A DNA stretch of 16,729 bases, taken from Streptomyces griseus (lineage in GTDB: Bacteria; Bacteroidota; Bacteroidia; Chitinophagales; Chitinophagaceae). The DNA lies in NCBI GenBank assembly GCA_943323705.2, contig CALPIT020000020.1, positions 1 to 16,729 on the forward strand, read 5' to 3'. This document shows positions 7,058 through 13,202 of this stretch, one piece after another (the first letter of the stretch is position 1; each line of letters opens with the position of its first letter). The position numbers and the translations under genes are program-made. The notes under the pieces are model-generated. The model worked only from the letters and a program-made list of their open reading frames with translations, was not told the origin of the DNA and did not search any database.

Positions 7058-7900
7058 TTAATTTTTTTGAAGTGTTTTTATTCTTTTATCCACTTCATTG
7101 TTGTAATCCGGGTTGTTCGACAAACTCTTGCTCACAGTATACCATTTAATTGCTTCGGCTTTATTTCCTTGAGCAGCGTATGTGTCAGCAAGGAAAGCTA
7201 TTGCTTCGAAATTATCTGGTTGTGCGGTTACAACCTTTTTCAATCTCGCAATCGCTTTATCATATTGCCCCGAAACATAACCCCCAACACCAAGTACCAT
7301 TTGCGCTTTCATGTTGGTAGAATCTTTTCTTACAACTGAAAGTAACTGTTGAATACCCTTCATGGTTTCTTGAGGATCTCCTGATCTTCCTTTCCCGTAA
7401 ATATAACAACTGGCCAATTCTATTTTTAGATCGTCGTTCTCAGGGTTCAGTGCTAAAGCTTTTTCATAAAGTGAAATTGCTTCTCCAGATTCCCATTCAA
7501 CTTTTGCCAAATCATCTTCTCCTCTTAGTCCCTCTAAAAATATTTGGGCTGCGAAGGTGAGGCTTTTTTCTGAATTATCCAACTTTGCTGAAGCTTCTGT
7601 ATAATAAGCGAAAGGTTCAAACAGATGAATGCTGTCTTTCCAGAAGGCAGCTAAGCTCTTGTATGTATTTATTTTATTGGATGTTGACGCTAAAGAATCC
7701 TCTATTTTAGAAAGAGAATTCAGCTGAGATGGAGTGATATGATTCTTTTCATTTGATATAAACTTCTCTATATCAAAGCTTTGTGTTTTTTGGGTTGGTG
7801 TTGTTGCAACAGGCTTGCTGTCGGAAACAGTCTTCCCCAAAAAAAATAATGTGATGACCAGAAGGATTCCGGCGGCGACTAAAATAATTTGCTTTTTCAA
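7058..7900 (-). CDS. Membrane-anchored tetratricopeptide-repeat protein
   Basis: A 280-residue protein with one N-terminal membrane segment (about 4-22, KQIILVAAGILLVITLFFLG), then a Thr/Ser/Pro-containing linker (28-42). A helical repeat region follows, with TPR-like units at about 125-158 (GEAISLYEKALALNPEN), 159-192, 198-230 (GQYDKAIARLKKVVTAQPDN) and 232-265 (GNKAEAIKWYTVSKSL). The anchor puts the repeats on the periplasmic side if the usual N-in topology holds. TPRs mediate protein-protein contacts; the partner is unknown. It sits between HU and the small basic protein with gaps of 44 and 45 bases, so it is probably co-transcribed from the HU promoter. HU-TPR-rng beside mutY is a grouping I know from related genomes. 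Confidence 0.88.
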   Translation of the reverse strand: MKKQIILVAAGILLVITLFFLGKTVSDSKPVATTPTQKTQSFDIEKFISNEKNHITPSQLNSLSKIEDSLASTSNKINTYKSLAAFWKDSIHLFEPFAYYTEASAKLDNSEKSLTFAAQIFLEGLRGEDDLAKVEWESGEAISLYEKALALNPENDDLKIELASCYIYGKGRSGDPQETMKGIQQLLSVVRKDSTNMKAQMVLGVGGYVSGQYDKAIARLKKVVTAQPDNFEAIAFLADTYAAQGNKAEAIKWYTVSKSLSNNPDYNNEVDKRIKTLQKN

Positions 7901-7944
7901 TTAATTTTTTTCTGACTTTTTTAAAGGCAGGGCGCAAATTTACA

Positions 7945-8268
7945 TTAATCCTCGTTATCTTCCTTAACTTCCGGAGCTTCTTTTATGTTAGTCGATGATT
8001 TTATTTCATGAACAAACTCTTTGGCAGGTTTAAATGCCGGGATGAAATGTTCAGGAATGGCAACAGATACATTTTTCTTGATGTTGCGGCCGATTTTAGC
8101 GGCTCTTTTTTTGATGATGAAACTGCCAAACCCACGAATGTAGAGGTTTTCGCCGTTTGCGAGAGATGCTTTTACCTCTCTAAACATTGTTTCAAGTGTT
8201 ACCAAAACGTCTACCTTTGGTATTCCGGTTTTTTCCGAAATCTTGTTTATTAAGTCTGCTTTTCTCAT
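7945..8268 (-). CDS. HU/IHF-family DNA-binding protein, Bacteroidota type
   Basis: Nucleoid-associated, DNA-bending protein. The 107-residue product begins MRKADLINKISEKTG, has the core strand LYIRGFGSF (42-50) and a beta-arm at about 53-78. The arm tip reads GRNIKKN, so residue 63, the DNA-intercalating proline of classic HU/IHF (RNPxTG), is isoleucine; this appears common in the Bacteroidota branch. The C-terminus carries an extra acidic tail (EAPEVKEDNED). The frame opens further upstream to 8337, but those 23 residues are a hydrophobic AT-rich artefact; the ATG at 8268 matches the family N-terminus. It is divergent from mutY across 93 bases and probably the first gene of the HU-TPR-COX24-rng unit. 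Which HU paralogue (hupA/hupB type) cannot be told. Confidence 0.93.
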   Translation of the reverse strand: MRKADLINKISEKTGIPKVDVLVTLETMFREVKASLANGENLYIRGFGSFIIKKRAAKIGRNIKKNVSVAIPEHFIPAFKPAKEFVHEIKSSTNIKEAPEVKEDNED

Positions 8269-8286
8269 ATAATAATAATTTGGAAA

Positions 8287-8319
8287 GTAAATTATAAAAA
8301 AAAATTGAAAAAACAAAAA
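8287..8319 (-). promoter_or_regulatory. Probable promoter for the HU gene
   Basis: On the minus strand, TTTTTG (8319-8314) is followed after 19 bases by TAATTTAC (8294-8287), a partial match to TAnnTTTG. The spacing is right for a Bacteroidota promoter, and the leader to the HU ATG at 8268 would be only about ten bases. Confidence 0.4.
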
Positions 8320-8337
8320 TAAGAGTGTGATAATCAA

Positions 8338-8345
8338 TAGGTTTG
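8338..8345 (+). promoter_or_regulatory. -7 element for mutY
   Basis: TAGGTTTG matches TAnnTTTG exactly, 16 bases before the mutY ATG. No convincing -33 TTTG lies 19-21 bases upstream, so it would be a one-sided promoter with a very short leader. It shares the 93-base divergent gap with the HU promoter. Confidence 0.4.
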
Positions 8346-8361
8346 TTTAAAATTTTGGCTC

Positions 8362-9438
8362 ATGAAGGACGATTTTTTTAAAAAACAACATTTTTTCACC
8401 CAAAAACTTCTCGAATGGCATGAAAAATTCAATACAAGAGCCATGCCTTGGAAATATGAAAAAGATCCCTACAAAATCTGGATCAGTGAAATTATCTTGC
8501 AACAAACACGCGTAGAACAAGGGCTGGAATATTATAACAGGTTCATCAAAAAATTCCCCAATGTGCTGAAATTAGCAGCCGCAAAAGAAGAAGATGTTTT
8601 TAAATTATGGGAAGGATTGGGATATTACTCAAGATGCAGAAATCTGATATCAACAGCTCGATTTATTGCAAGCGAAAGAAAAGGCATCTTTCCAGACTCA
8701 CATCAAGATATCCTAACATTAAAAGGAATTGGTCCATATACTGCTGCAGCTATTGCTTCATTTGCTTTTCAATTACCGTATGCTGTTGTAGATGGAAATG
8801 TAATGAGGGTTCTATCTAGATTTTTTGCAATAGATACACCCATCGACTCCAGTACAGGAAAAAAAAAGTTTCATGAACTAGCGCAATCGCTTTTGAAAAA
8901 AGAGAAACCCGGAATTTACAATCAGGCTATCATGGATTTGGGTGCCACTGTTTGTAAACCACGTTCACCGTTATGCAACCAATGTTTATTATCTGCTCAA
9001 TGTGATGCGTTTAATAGCAACCAAGTGGAAGATTTTCCTGTAAAAGGAAAGAAACTAAAAATAAAAGAAAGATGGTTTTATTACTTGATTGCTGAATTGA
9101 ATGACAAATTTTATACTAGAACAAGAAAGGAAAAAGACATCTGGCAACAACTGCAAGAATTTATTTTGATTGAATCTGAAAAACCGATATCAGATAAACA
9201 ACTTTTCAAAACAGCTTCATTTAAAGTAATAATACCTGATAAATTTCAGCATACCAGCACCTCTGAAACTGTCATGCAGAAATTAACCCATCAGCATATA
9301 CATGGAACTTTCATTCATCTGAAACTAGAAAAACCAATATCAGACGTTTCATATTCTTTAAAAAGTAAAGCTGGATTAAAGAAATTGGCCTTCCCGAAAT
9401 TAATCGCTGCCTATATTTCTGAAAAAAAATTGTTTTAA
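8362..9438 (+). CDS. mutY: A/G-specific adenine DNA glycosylase MutY
   Basis: Base-excision repair enzyme that removes adenine mispaired with 8-oxoguanine, preventing G:C to T:A changes. It has 358 residues. Catalytic E43 lies in ISEIILQQTRVEQ and D144 in VVDGNVMRVLSRF, 101 residues apart exactly as E37/D138 in E. coli. The helix-hairpin-helix is LKGIGPYTAAAIASFAF (120-136). The 4Fe-4S ligands are C198, C205, C208 and C214, with the family spacing C-X6-C-X2-C-X5-C. Residues about 230-358 form the Nudix-like 8-oxoG recognition domain, less conserved. The start at 8362 matches the family N-terminus. It is divergent from HU. In many Bacteroidota the next genes are ssb, gldE and gldD; here ssb is absent and gldE follows under its own promoter. 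Confidence 0.96.
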   Translation: MKDDFFKKQHFFTQKLLEWHEKFNTRAMPWKYEKDPYKIWISEIILQQTRVEQGLEYYNRFIKKFPNVLKLAAAKEEDVFKLWEGLGYYSRCRNLISTARFIASERKGIFPDSHQDILTLKGIGPYTAAAIASFAFQLPYAVVDGNVMRVLSRFFAIDTPIDSSTGKKKFHELAQSLLKKEKPGIYNQAIMDLGATVCKPRSPLCNQCLLSAQCDAFNSNQVEDFPVKGKKLKIKERWFYYLIAELNDKFYTRTRKEKDIWQQLQEFILIESEKPISDKQLFKTASFKVIIPDKFQHTSTSETVMQKLTHQHIHGTFIHLKLEKPISDVSYSLKSKAGLKKLAFPKLIAAYISEKKLF

Positions 9439-9453
9439 TTCATCATAATCTTG

Positions 9454-9485
9454 TTTGCAGGATATAAATGATATCTTTAAATTTG
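9454..9485 (+). promoter_or_regulatory. Bacteroidota consensus promoter for gldE-gldD
   Basis: TTTG (9454-9457), a 20-base spacer, then TAAATTTG (9478-9485): both elements and the spacing match TTTG-N19-21-TAnnTTTG perfectly. It lies in the 122-base gap after mutY, with transcription expected near 9491 and a leader of about 70 bases before the gldE start. This is the best promoter in the window. Confidence 0.75.
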
Positions 9486-9560
9486 TTGTACTGAATTAAG
9501 CTTTAATTTATCTGGTGCGTCATCTCAAATTGAAGCTATTGATTAACTAAAAAAATTACC

Positions 9561-10907
9561 TTGGAATATCATTCGGTATTGTTATCACATTTGAATATTT
9601 TTCTGATCGTTTCTTCAGCAGCAACAACTATTTTGATTGTTACGGTTCTGGTACTTTTTTTATTGTCTTTTTTACTTTCAGGTAGTGAAGTCGCCTTTTT
9701 CTCATTAAGTCCAAAAGATGTCAATATTTTAAAAACAAGAAAACAGCCTTCATTCAAAAGAATTGTCAATCTGCTCGAACAGCCAAAGACATTACTGGCG
9801 TCGATGTTGATTGCCAATAGTTTTGTAAACATCGGCATCATTTTAATTTCCAATTTATTGTTGGATGGCATTTTCAGAGATTATTTATCTGATTCGTTGT
9901 TGATTAATTTCATGATTAAAGCCGCATTGGTTTCATTTTTCATTTTACTTTTTGCAGAAGTATTGCCAAAAGTTTGGGCAACGCATCATAAAGTTTGGTT
10001 TGCCTCTAACGCCTCTTTAATCATCGAAATCTGTAATAGTGTTCTATTGGGACTCAGTAAAAAATTTGTGAGCTATAGCGACAATATCGAAAAGAAAGTT
10101 TCTCCATTAAAAAAATCAGGTCTGGATAACAGCAATCTCGATTATGCCATTGACTTACTTCCGGAACATGAGGCAAGCATGGAAGAAAAGCAAATCCTGA
10201 AAGGAATCAGAAAATTTGGAGGTACGTCTGTGAAACAGGTGATGCGTACACGCCTTGACGTGAGTGGTATTGATGCTTCACTTTCACTTCATGAGATTAT
10301 AGTACTTTCTGAGGATTTGCATTATTCAAGACTTCCTGTATATCGCGCCAATCTTGATGAAATCATAGGCATTTTGCATATTAAAGACTTGCTTCCTTTT
10401 TTAGATAAGCCTGCAGATTTCGAATGGCATCATCTGATTAGGACGCCATTTTTTGTGCATGAGCAAAAGCACATTGAAGATTTGCTTCAGGATTTTAGAA
10501 CCAAGCGAACTCATTTTGCCATTGTTGTAGATGAATTTGGTGGAACTTCCGGAATTGTAACGCTTGAGGATATCGTTGAAGAAGTAATAGGTGAAATTAA
10601 AGATGAGTTTGATGATGAAGAAAGCGGCAACAATAAAATTGATGACTTCAATTATATTTTTGAAGGTAAAACCATGATTAATGATGTTTGTAAAGCAATT
10701 GGAGTTCCTTTAAATACTTTTGATAACATCAGAGGATCAAGTGATTCATTGGCAGGATTGGTATTGGAAATTGCTGGAGAGTTTCCTCAGATAAATGAAT
10801 CGCTTGTTCATGGTCAATTTATATTTATTCCACTTGAAATAAAAAAGAATCGCATAGAAAAAGTAAAGCTTACCATTCAGCCTAAAGACAAACAGCCCAA
10901 TCCATAA
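9561..10907 (+). CDS. gldE: Gliding motility-associated protein GldE (CNNM/CBS/CorC-type membrane protein)
   Basis: A 448-residue inner-membrane protein needed with GldD for gliding and the linked type IX secretion in flavobacteria. A CNNM-like transmembrane domain comes first, with segments at about 12-40, 79-103, 115-137 and 148-166 and the signature SGSEVAFFSLSP (40-51). Two CBS domains follow at about 224-282 (VKQVMRTRLDV, SRLPVYRANLDEIIGILHIK) and 290-350 (FAIVVDEFGGTSGIVTLEDI). The C-terminus is a CorC_HlyC domain (about 360-440). The start must be TTG at 9561: the upstream in-frame TGA at 9540-9542 leaves no ATG or GTG, and the next ATG would remove the first membrane segment. Its TAA overlaps the gldD ATG by one base, implying translational coupling. 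The exact biochemical role is unknown; transport or sensing has been proposed for relatives. Confidence 0.92.
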   Translation: MEYHSVLLSHLNIFLIVSSAATTILIVTVLVLFLLSFLLSGSEVAFFSLSPKDVNILKTRKQPSFKRIVNLLEQPKTLLASMLIANSFVNIGIILISNLLLDGIFRDYLSDSLLINFMIKAALVSFFILLFAEVLPKVWATHHKVWFASNASLIIEICNSVLLGLSKKFVSYSDNIEKKVSPLKKSGLDNSNLDYAIDLLPEHEASMEEKQILKGIRKFGGTSVKQVMRTRLDVSGIDASLSLHEIIVLSEDLHYSRLPVYRANLDEIIGILHIKDLLPFLDKPADFEWHHLIRTPFFVHEQKHIEDLLQDFRTKRTHFAIVVDEFGGTSGIVTLEDIVEEVIGEIKDEFDDEESGNNKIDDFNYIFEGKTMINDVCKAIGVPLNTFDNIRGSSDSLAGLVLEIAGEFPQINESLVHGQFIFIPLEIKKNRIEKVKLTIQPKDKQPNP

Positions 10908-11572
10908 TGAGACCTGAAAAAAACAACATTGTTTCCTTGATTTTAGGTTGTCTGCTGATGCTCTTGATGGCCTGTAATTCAAATTATACTTCTAGAAAAA
11001 AAGGTTATTTTAAAATTGATTTACCCGAACATCAGTATCAGGTTTTCAATAAACAAGATTTTCCTTATTCTTTCGAATATCCTGTATATGCAACCGTGAT
11101 TCAGGATAGCACTTATTTCGACAGCACACCCGAAAACAATTACTGGATAAATCTGGATTTTCCTGCTTTCAATGCGAGATTATTCATGAGTTATAAAATT
11201 ATTGGAGGATTGGCGCCTTACAAAATCAAACAAGCCGACGGCAGTTATAAAGATTCAATGGGAATTAATCAATTTGATTTGATGGTTAATGACGCATTTA
11301 ACTTGACCAACAAAAATGACGTTATCGCCAGCTCAATAAAAGACAGCCTGATGAGAAACCCGAATGGCATTAGTGGCGTTTTTTTTAAAGTGGGCGGTAA
11401 TGCAGCAACGGCGAGTCAGTTTTTTCTTAGCGACACCACAAAAAATTTCATCAGAGGGGCATTGTATTTTGATGCAACTCCCAATGCAGATTCTTTAAGG
11501 CCAGTTCAGGAATTTTTGAGAACAGACTTAGAACACTTGATTAGTACTTTTGAATTTAAAAGTCAAAAGTAA
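10907..11572 (+). CDS. gldD: Gliding motility lipoprotein GldD
   Basis: A 221-residue lipoprotein: basic N-terminus, hydrophobic stretch, and lipobox LLMAC with the acylated cysteine at C23. The mature part begins with a Ser/Asn/Lys linker, then KKGYFKIDLPEHQYQVF and PYSFEYPVYATV, the N-terminal pattern of the GldD family. The rest is predicted beta-rich, ending with a helical LRTDLEHLISTFEF. GldD is required for gliding and surface-protein secretion in flavobacteria and acts at the cell envelope. The ATG shares its A with the gldE stop (TAATG), so the two are one translational unit from the promoter at 9454-9485. The last residues (KSQK) and the stop lie in an A-rich repeat also seen at the end of the next gene. 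Confidence 0.93.
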   Translation: MRPEKNNIVSLILGCLLMLLMACNSNYTSRKKGYFKIDLPEHQYQVFNKQDFPYSFEYPVYATVIQDSTYFDSTPENNYWINLDFPAFNARLFMSYKIIGGLAPYKIKQADGSYKDSMGINQFDLMVNDAFNLTNKNDVIASSIKDSLMRNPNGISGVFFKVGGNAATASQFFLSDTTKNFIRGALYFDATPNADSLRPVQEFLRTDLEHLISTFEFKSQK

Positions 11573-11670
11573 AAATTTAAAAATAAGAAGTAAGTGTACA
11601 TGTTTCGGGTATTGATTTTTTAAATAAAAACTTGTCTTGAATTAACTGCAACTCTCTTGACAAACCAACG

Positions 11671-11678
11671 TAATTTTG
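11671..11678 (+). promoter_or_regulatory. -7 element just before the DUF3109 gene
   Basis: TAATTTTG matches TAnnTTTG exactly but ends only four bases before the ATG at 11683. Transcription would therefore start at or next to the start codon, giving a leaderless or nearly leaderless mRNA. No TTTG lies at the correct distance upstream. Confidence 0.35.
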
Positions 11679-11682
11679 CAAC

Positions 11683-12273
11683 ATGATAGCGATTGACCAT
11701 GTTTTATTAAGCGACAAAATAGTGAGCGAACAATTTGTTTGTGATTTAAGCAAATGCAAAGGGGCATGTTGTGTTGATGGTGATGCTGGTGCGCCGCTCG
11801 ACAGAAAAGAGTTAAAAGAAATCGATGAAGTTTTTGATAAAGTTTTGCCCTATCTGAATCCTACCAGTATAAAAGAAATCGAAGCTCAAGGCAGGTATGT
11901 TTATGATAGAGAATTTGGTTGGGTAACACCCACCATCAATAGTAAAGTATGTGTTTACGGCATTTTTGATAACAATGGTGTCGTGAAATGTGGAATCGAA
12001 CAGGCTTATCTCGATGGAAAAGTAAAATGGAAAAAACCAATCAGTTGCCATTTGTTTCCCATCATTGTAAAGAAAAGCAATGACGGCATAACGGAATTAG
12101 CCAATTATGAACCCCGCGAAGACAACTGCAAAGCCGCTTGCTCTCTAGGAAAAAAATTGAAAGTGCCGGTTTATGAATTTCTAAAAGAACCATTAATCAG
12201 AAAGTTTGGCGAAGATTTCTATGAAGCTCTCGATGCTACAGCAAAACATTTGAGTGAAAAAAGTAAAAAGTAA
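11683..12273 (+). CDS. DUF3109 family cysteine-rich protein
   Basis: A 196-residue cytoplasmic protein of uncharacterised family DUF3109, found widely in Bacteroidota. It has nine cysteines: C20, C25, C29 and C30 in FVCDLSKCKGACCVDGD, then C90, C103, C122 (KKPISCHLFPI), C149 and C153. The first cluster and the SCHLFP motif resemble YkgJ-type zinc/iron-binding proteins, so a metal or Fe-S site is probable, though not shown. It starts at the ATG 11683, 110 bases after gldD, with a possible promoter of its own. The C-terminus (LSEKSKK) merges into an A-rich repeat. No function is known to me; context (gldD before, an OXA-like lipoprotein after) does not point to one pathway. Confidence 0.9.
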   Translation: MIAIDHVLLSDKIVSEQFVCDLSKCKGACCVDGDAGAPLDRKELKEIDEVFDKVLPYLNPTSIKEIEAQGRYVYDREFGWVTPTINSKVCVYGIFDNNGVVKCGIEQAYLDGKVKWKKPISCHLFPIIVKKSNDGITELANYEPREDNCKAACSLGKKLKVPVYEFLKEPLIRKFGEDFYEALDATAKHLSEKSKK

Positions 12274-12329
12274 AAATTCAAAATTTAAAAGTAAAAAGTA
12301 GAAAACAATTCGAAAAAATAATAACATTA

Positions 12330-13148
12330 ATGAAAAAATTACCTAATTATCTTAAAATATTTCCTTGTTCCTTTTTGATTATTTCTTTAGCGTCATGCTC
12401 TGTTAACAAAGCTAACATCGACAATGAGTTAAAGACTTATTACGACGCAGAAAAAACAGAAGGTTGTTTTACATTTCTTGATAATGCTACCGGACAAATT
12501 ACTGTTTACAATATGGGTATGGATACAACAAGAGTTGCGCCAGGAGCCACATTTGATGTGTTGAATACCATGGTTGCACTTCATTCGGGTACGATTACAG
12601 ATGAAAATAAACCATTGAGTTTTAAAAAAGAAAACGACTCGATGGCTATTTCAACAATTACGTTAAAACAAGCATTTCGTGACAACTCAAAAGAATGCAC
12701 TCAGTTTGTAGCCAAATTAACAGGTACAGCAATTATGCAAACATGGATTGATAGTCTTTCTTATGGAAATAAAATTATAGGAGACAGTTCAGAAATGTAT
12801 TGGACTAACAATAAATTGAAAATATCTCCCGACGAGCAATTGGGTTTTTTAAAGCGGCTTTACTTTGATCAGCTGCCTTTCAGAAAATCAGTTCAGGAGT
12901 CAGTTAGAAATATGATGCTTCAGGAAGACAACAGCGCTTATCGTTTAAGTTATAAGACTGCATCTATCATTAATGAAAGCAATCATACTTTTACTTGGAA
13001 TTTGGGTTGGATTGAAGAAAACAGACATGTTTATTTCTTTGTCAATTTAATGAAGAACAACGCCAATGATAAATCTCCGGAAATTACATCTGTGAAAGTG
13101 ACAAAAAATATTTTAACGCATTATGGATTTTTCAAAGGGTTAAAATAA
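12330..13148 (+). CDS. Lipoprotein with class D beta-lactamase/transpeptidase fold, catalytic residues lost
   Basis: A 272-residue lipoprotein: signal with lipobox SLASC, acylation at C23. The body follows the OXA/penicillin-binding layout throughout: GCFTFLDNATGQITVYN (45-61), an active-site helix at 71-87, YGN at 145-147, MYWTNNKLKISPDEQLGFLK (156-175), and WNLGWIEENRHVYFFV (223-238). The catalytic motifs are gone: the STFK box (acylated Ser and carbamylated Lys) is A73-T-F-D76, the SxV box is S120-K-E, and KTG is K209-T-A211. The reading frame is intact and the structural motifs are well kept, so this looks like a maintained pseudoenzyme rather than a decaying gene. Peptidoglycan or beta-lactam hydrolysis is not expected; a binding or sensing role is inference. 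No active paralogue is in the window. It has 56 bases of A-rich spacer upstream and no clear promoter. Confidence 0.85.
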   Translation: MKKLPNYLKIFPCSFLIISLASCSVNKANIDNELKTYYDAEKTEGCFTFLDNATGQITVYNMGMDTTRVAPGATFDVLNTMVALHSGTITDENKPLSFKKENDSMAISTITLKQAFRDNSKECTQFVAKLTGTAIMQTWIDSLSYGNKIIGDSSEMYWTNNKLKISPDEQLGFLKRLYFDQLPFRKSVQESVRNMMLQEDNSAYRLSYKTASIINESNHTFTWNLGWIEENRHVYFFVNLMKNNANDKSPEITSVKVTKNILTHYGFFKGLK

Positions 13149-13202
13149 ATGAACTTTTCATTTGTGTGCTTGTTATCTCTTTACATTTTATTTTGAAACT
13201 AT

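Noticed and set aside
6968..7339. Plus-strand 123-residue open frame
   Set aside because: It is antisense to the TPR and COX24-type genes, has no recognisable features, and both minus-strand genes are well supported.
8269..8337. Hydrophobic N-terminal extension of HU
   Set aside because: It is AT-rich promoter DNA read as codons; HU proteins begin at the MRKADLI-type sequence (8268), and a membrane segment makes no sense on a nucleoid protein.
12330..13148. Calling the OXA-like gene a pseudogene
   Set aside because: The frame, signal peptide, lipobox and all structural motifs are intact; only catalytic positions differ, which fits a maintained pseudoenzyme.
13147..13163. Hairpin AAATGAA-CTT-TTCATTT after the OXA-like gene as a terminator
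   Set aside because: Seven A/T-rich pairs with no T-run following is weak; chance is likely in this AT-rich gap.
13182..13189. Promoter for ispG-nadB (TACATTTT with an upstream TTTG at 13161)
   Set aside because: The -7 match is imperfect and the spacer is 17 bases, too short for the Bacteroidota consensus; ispG may be read from further upstream.
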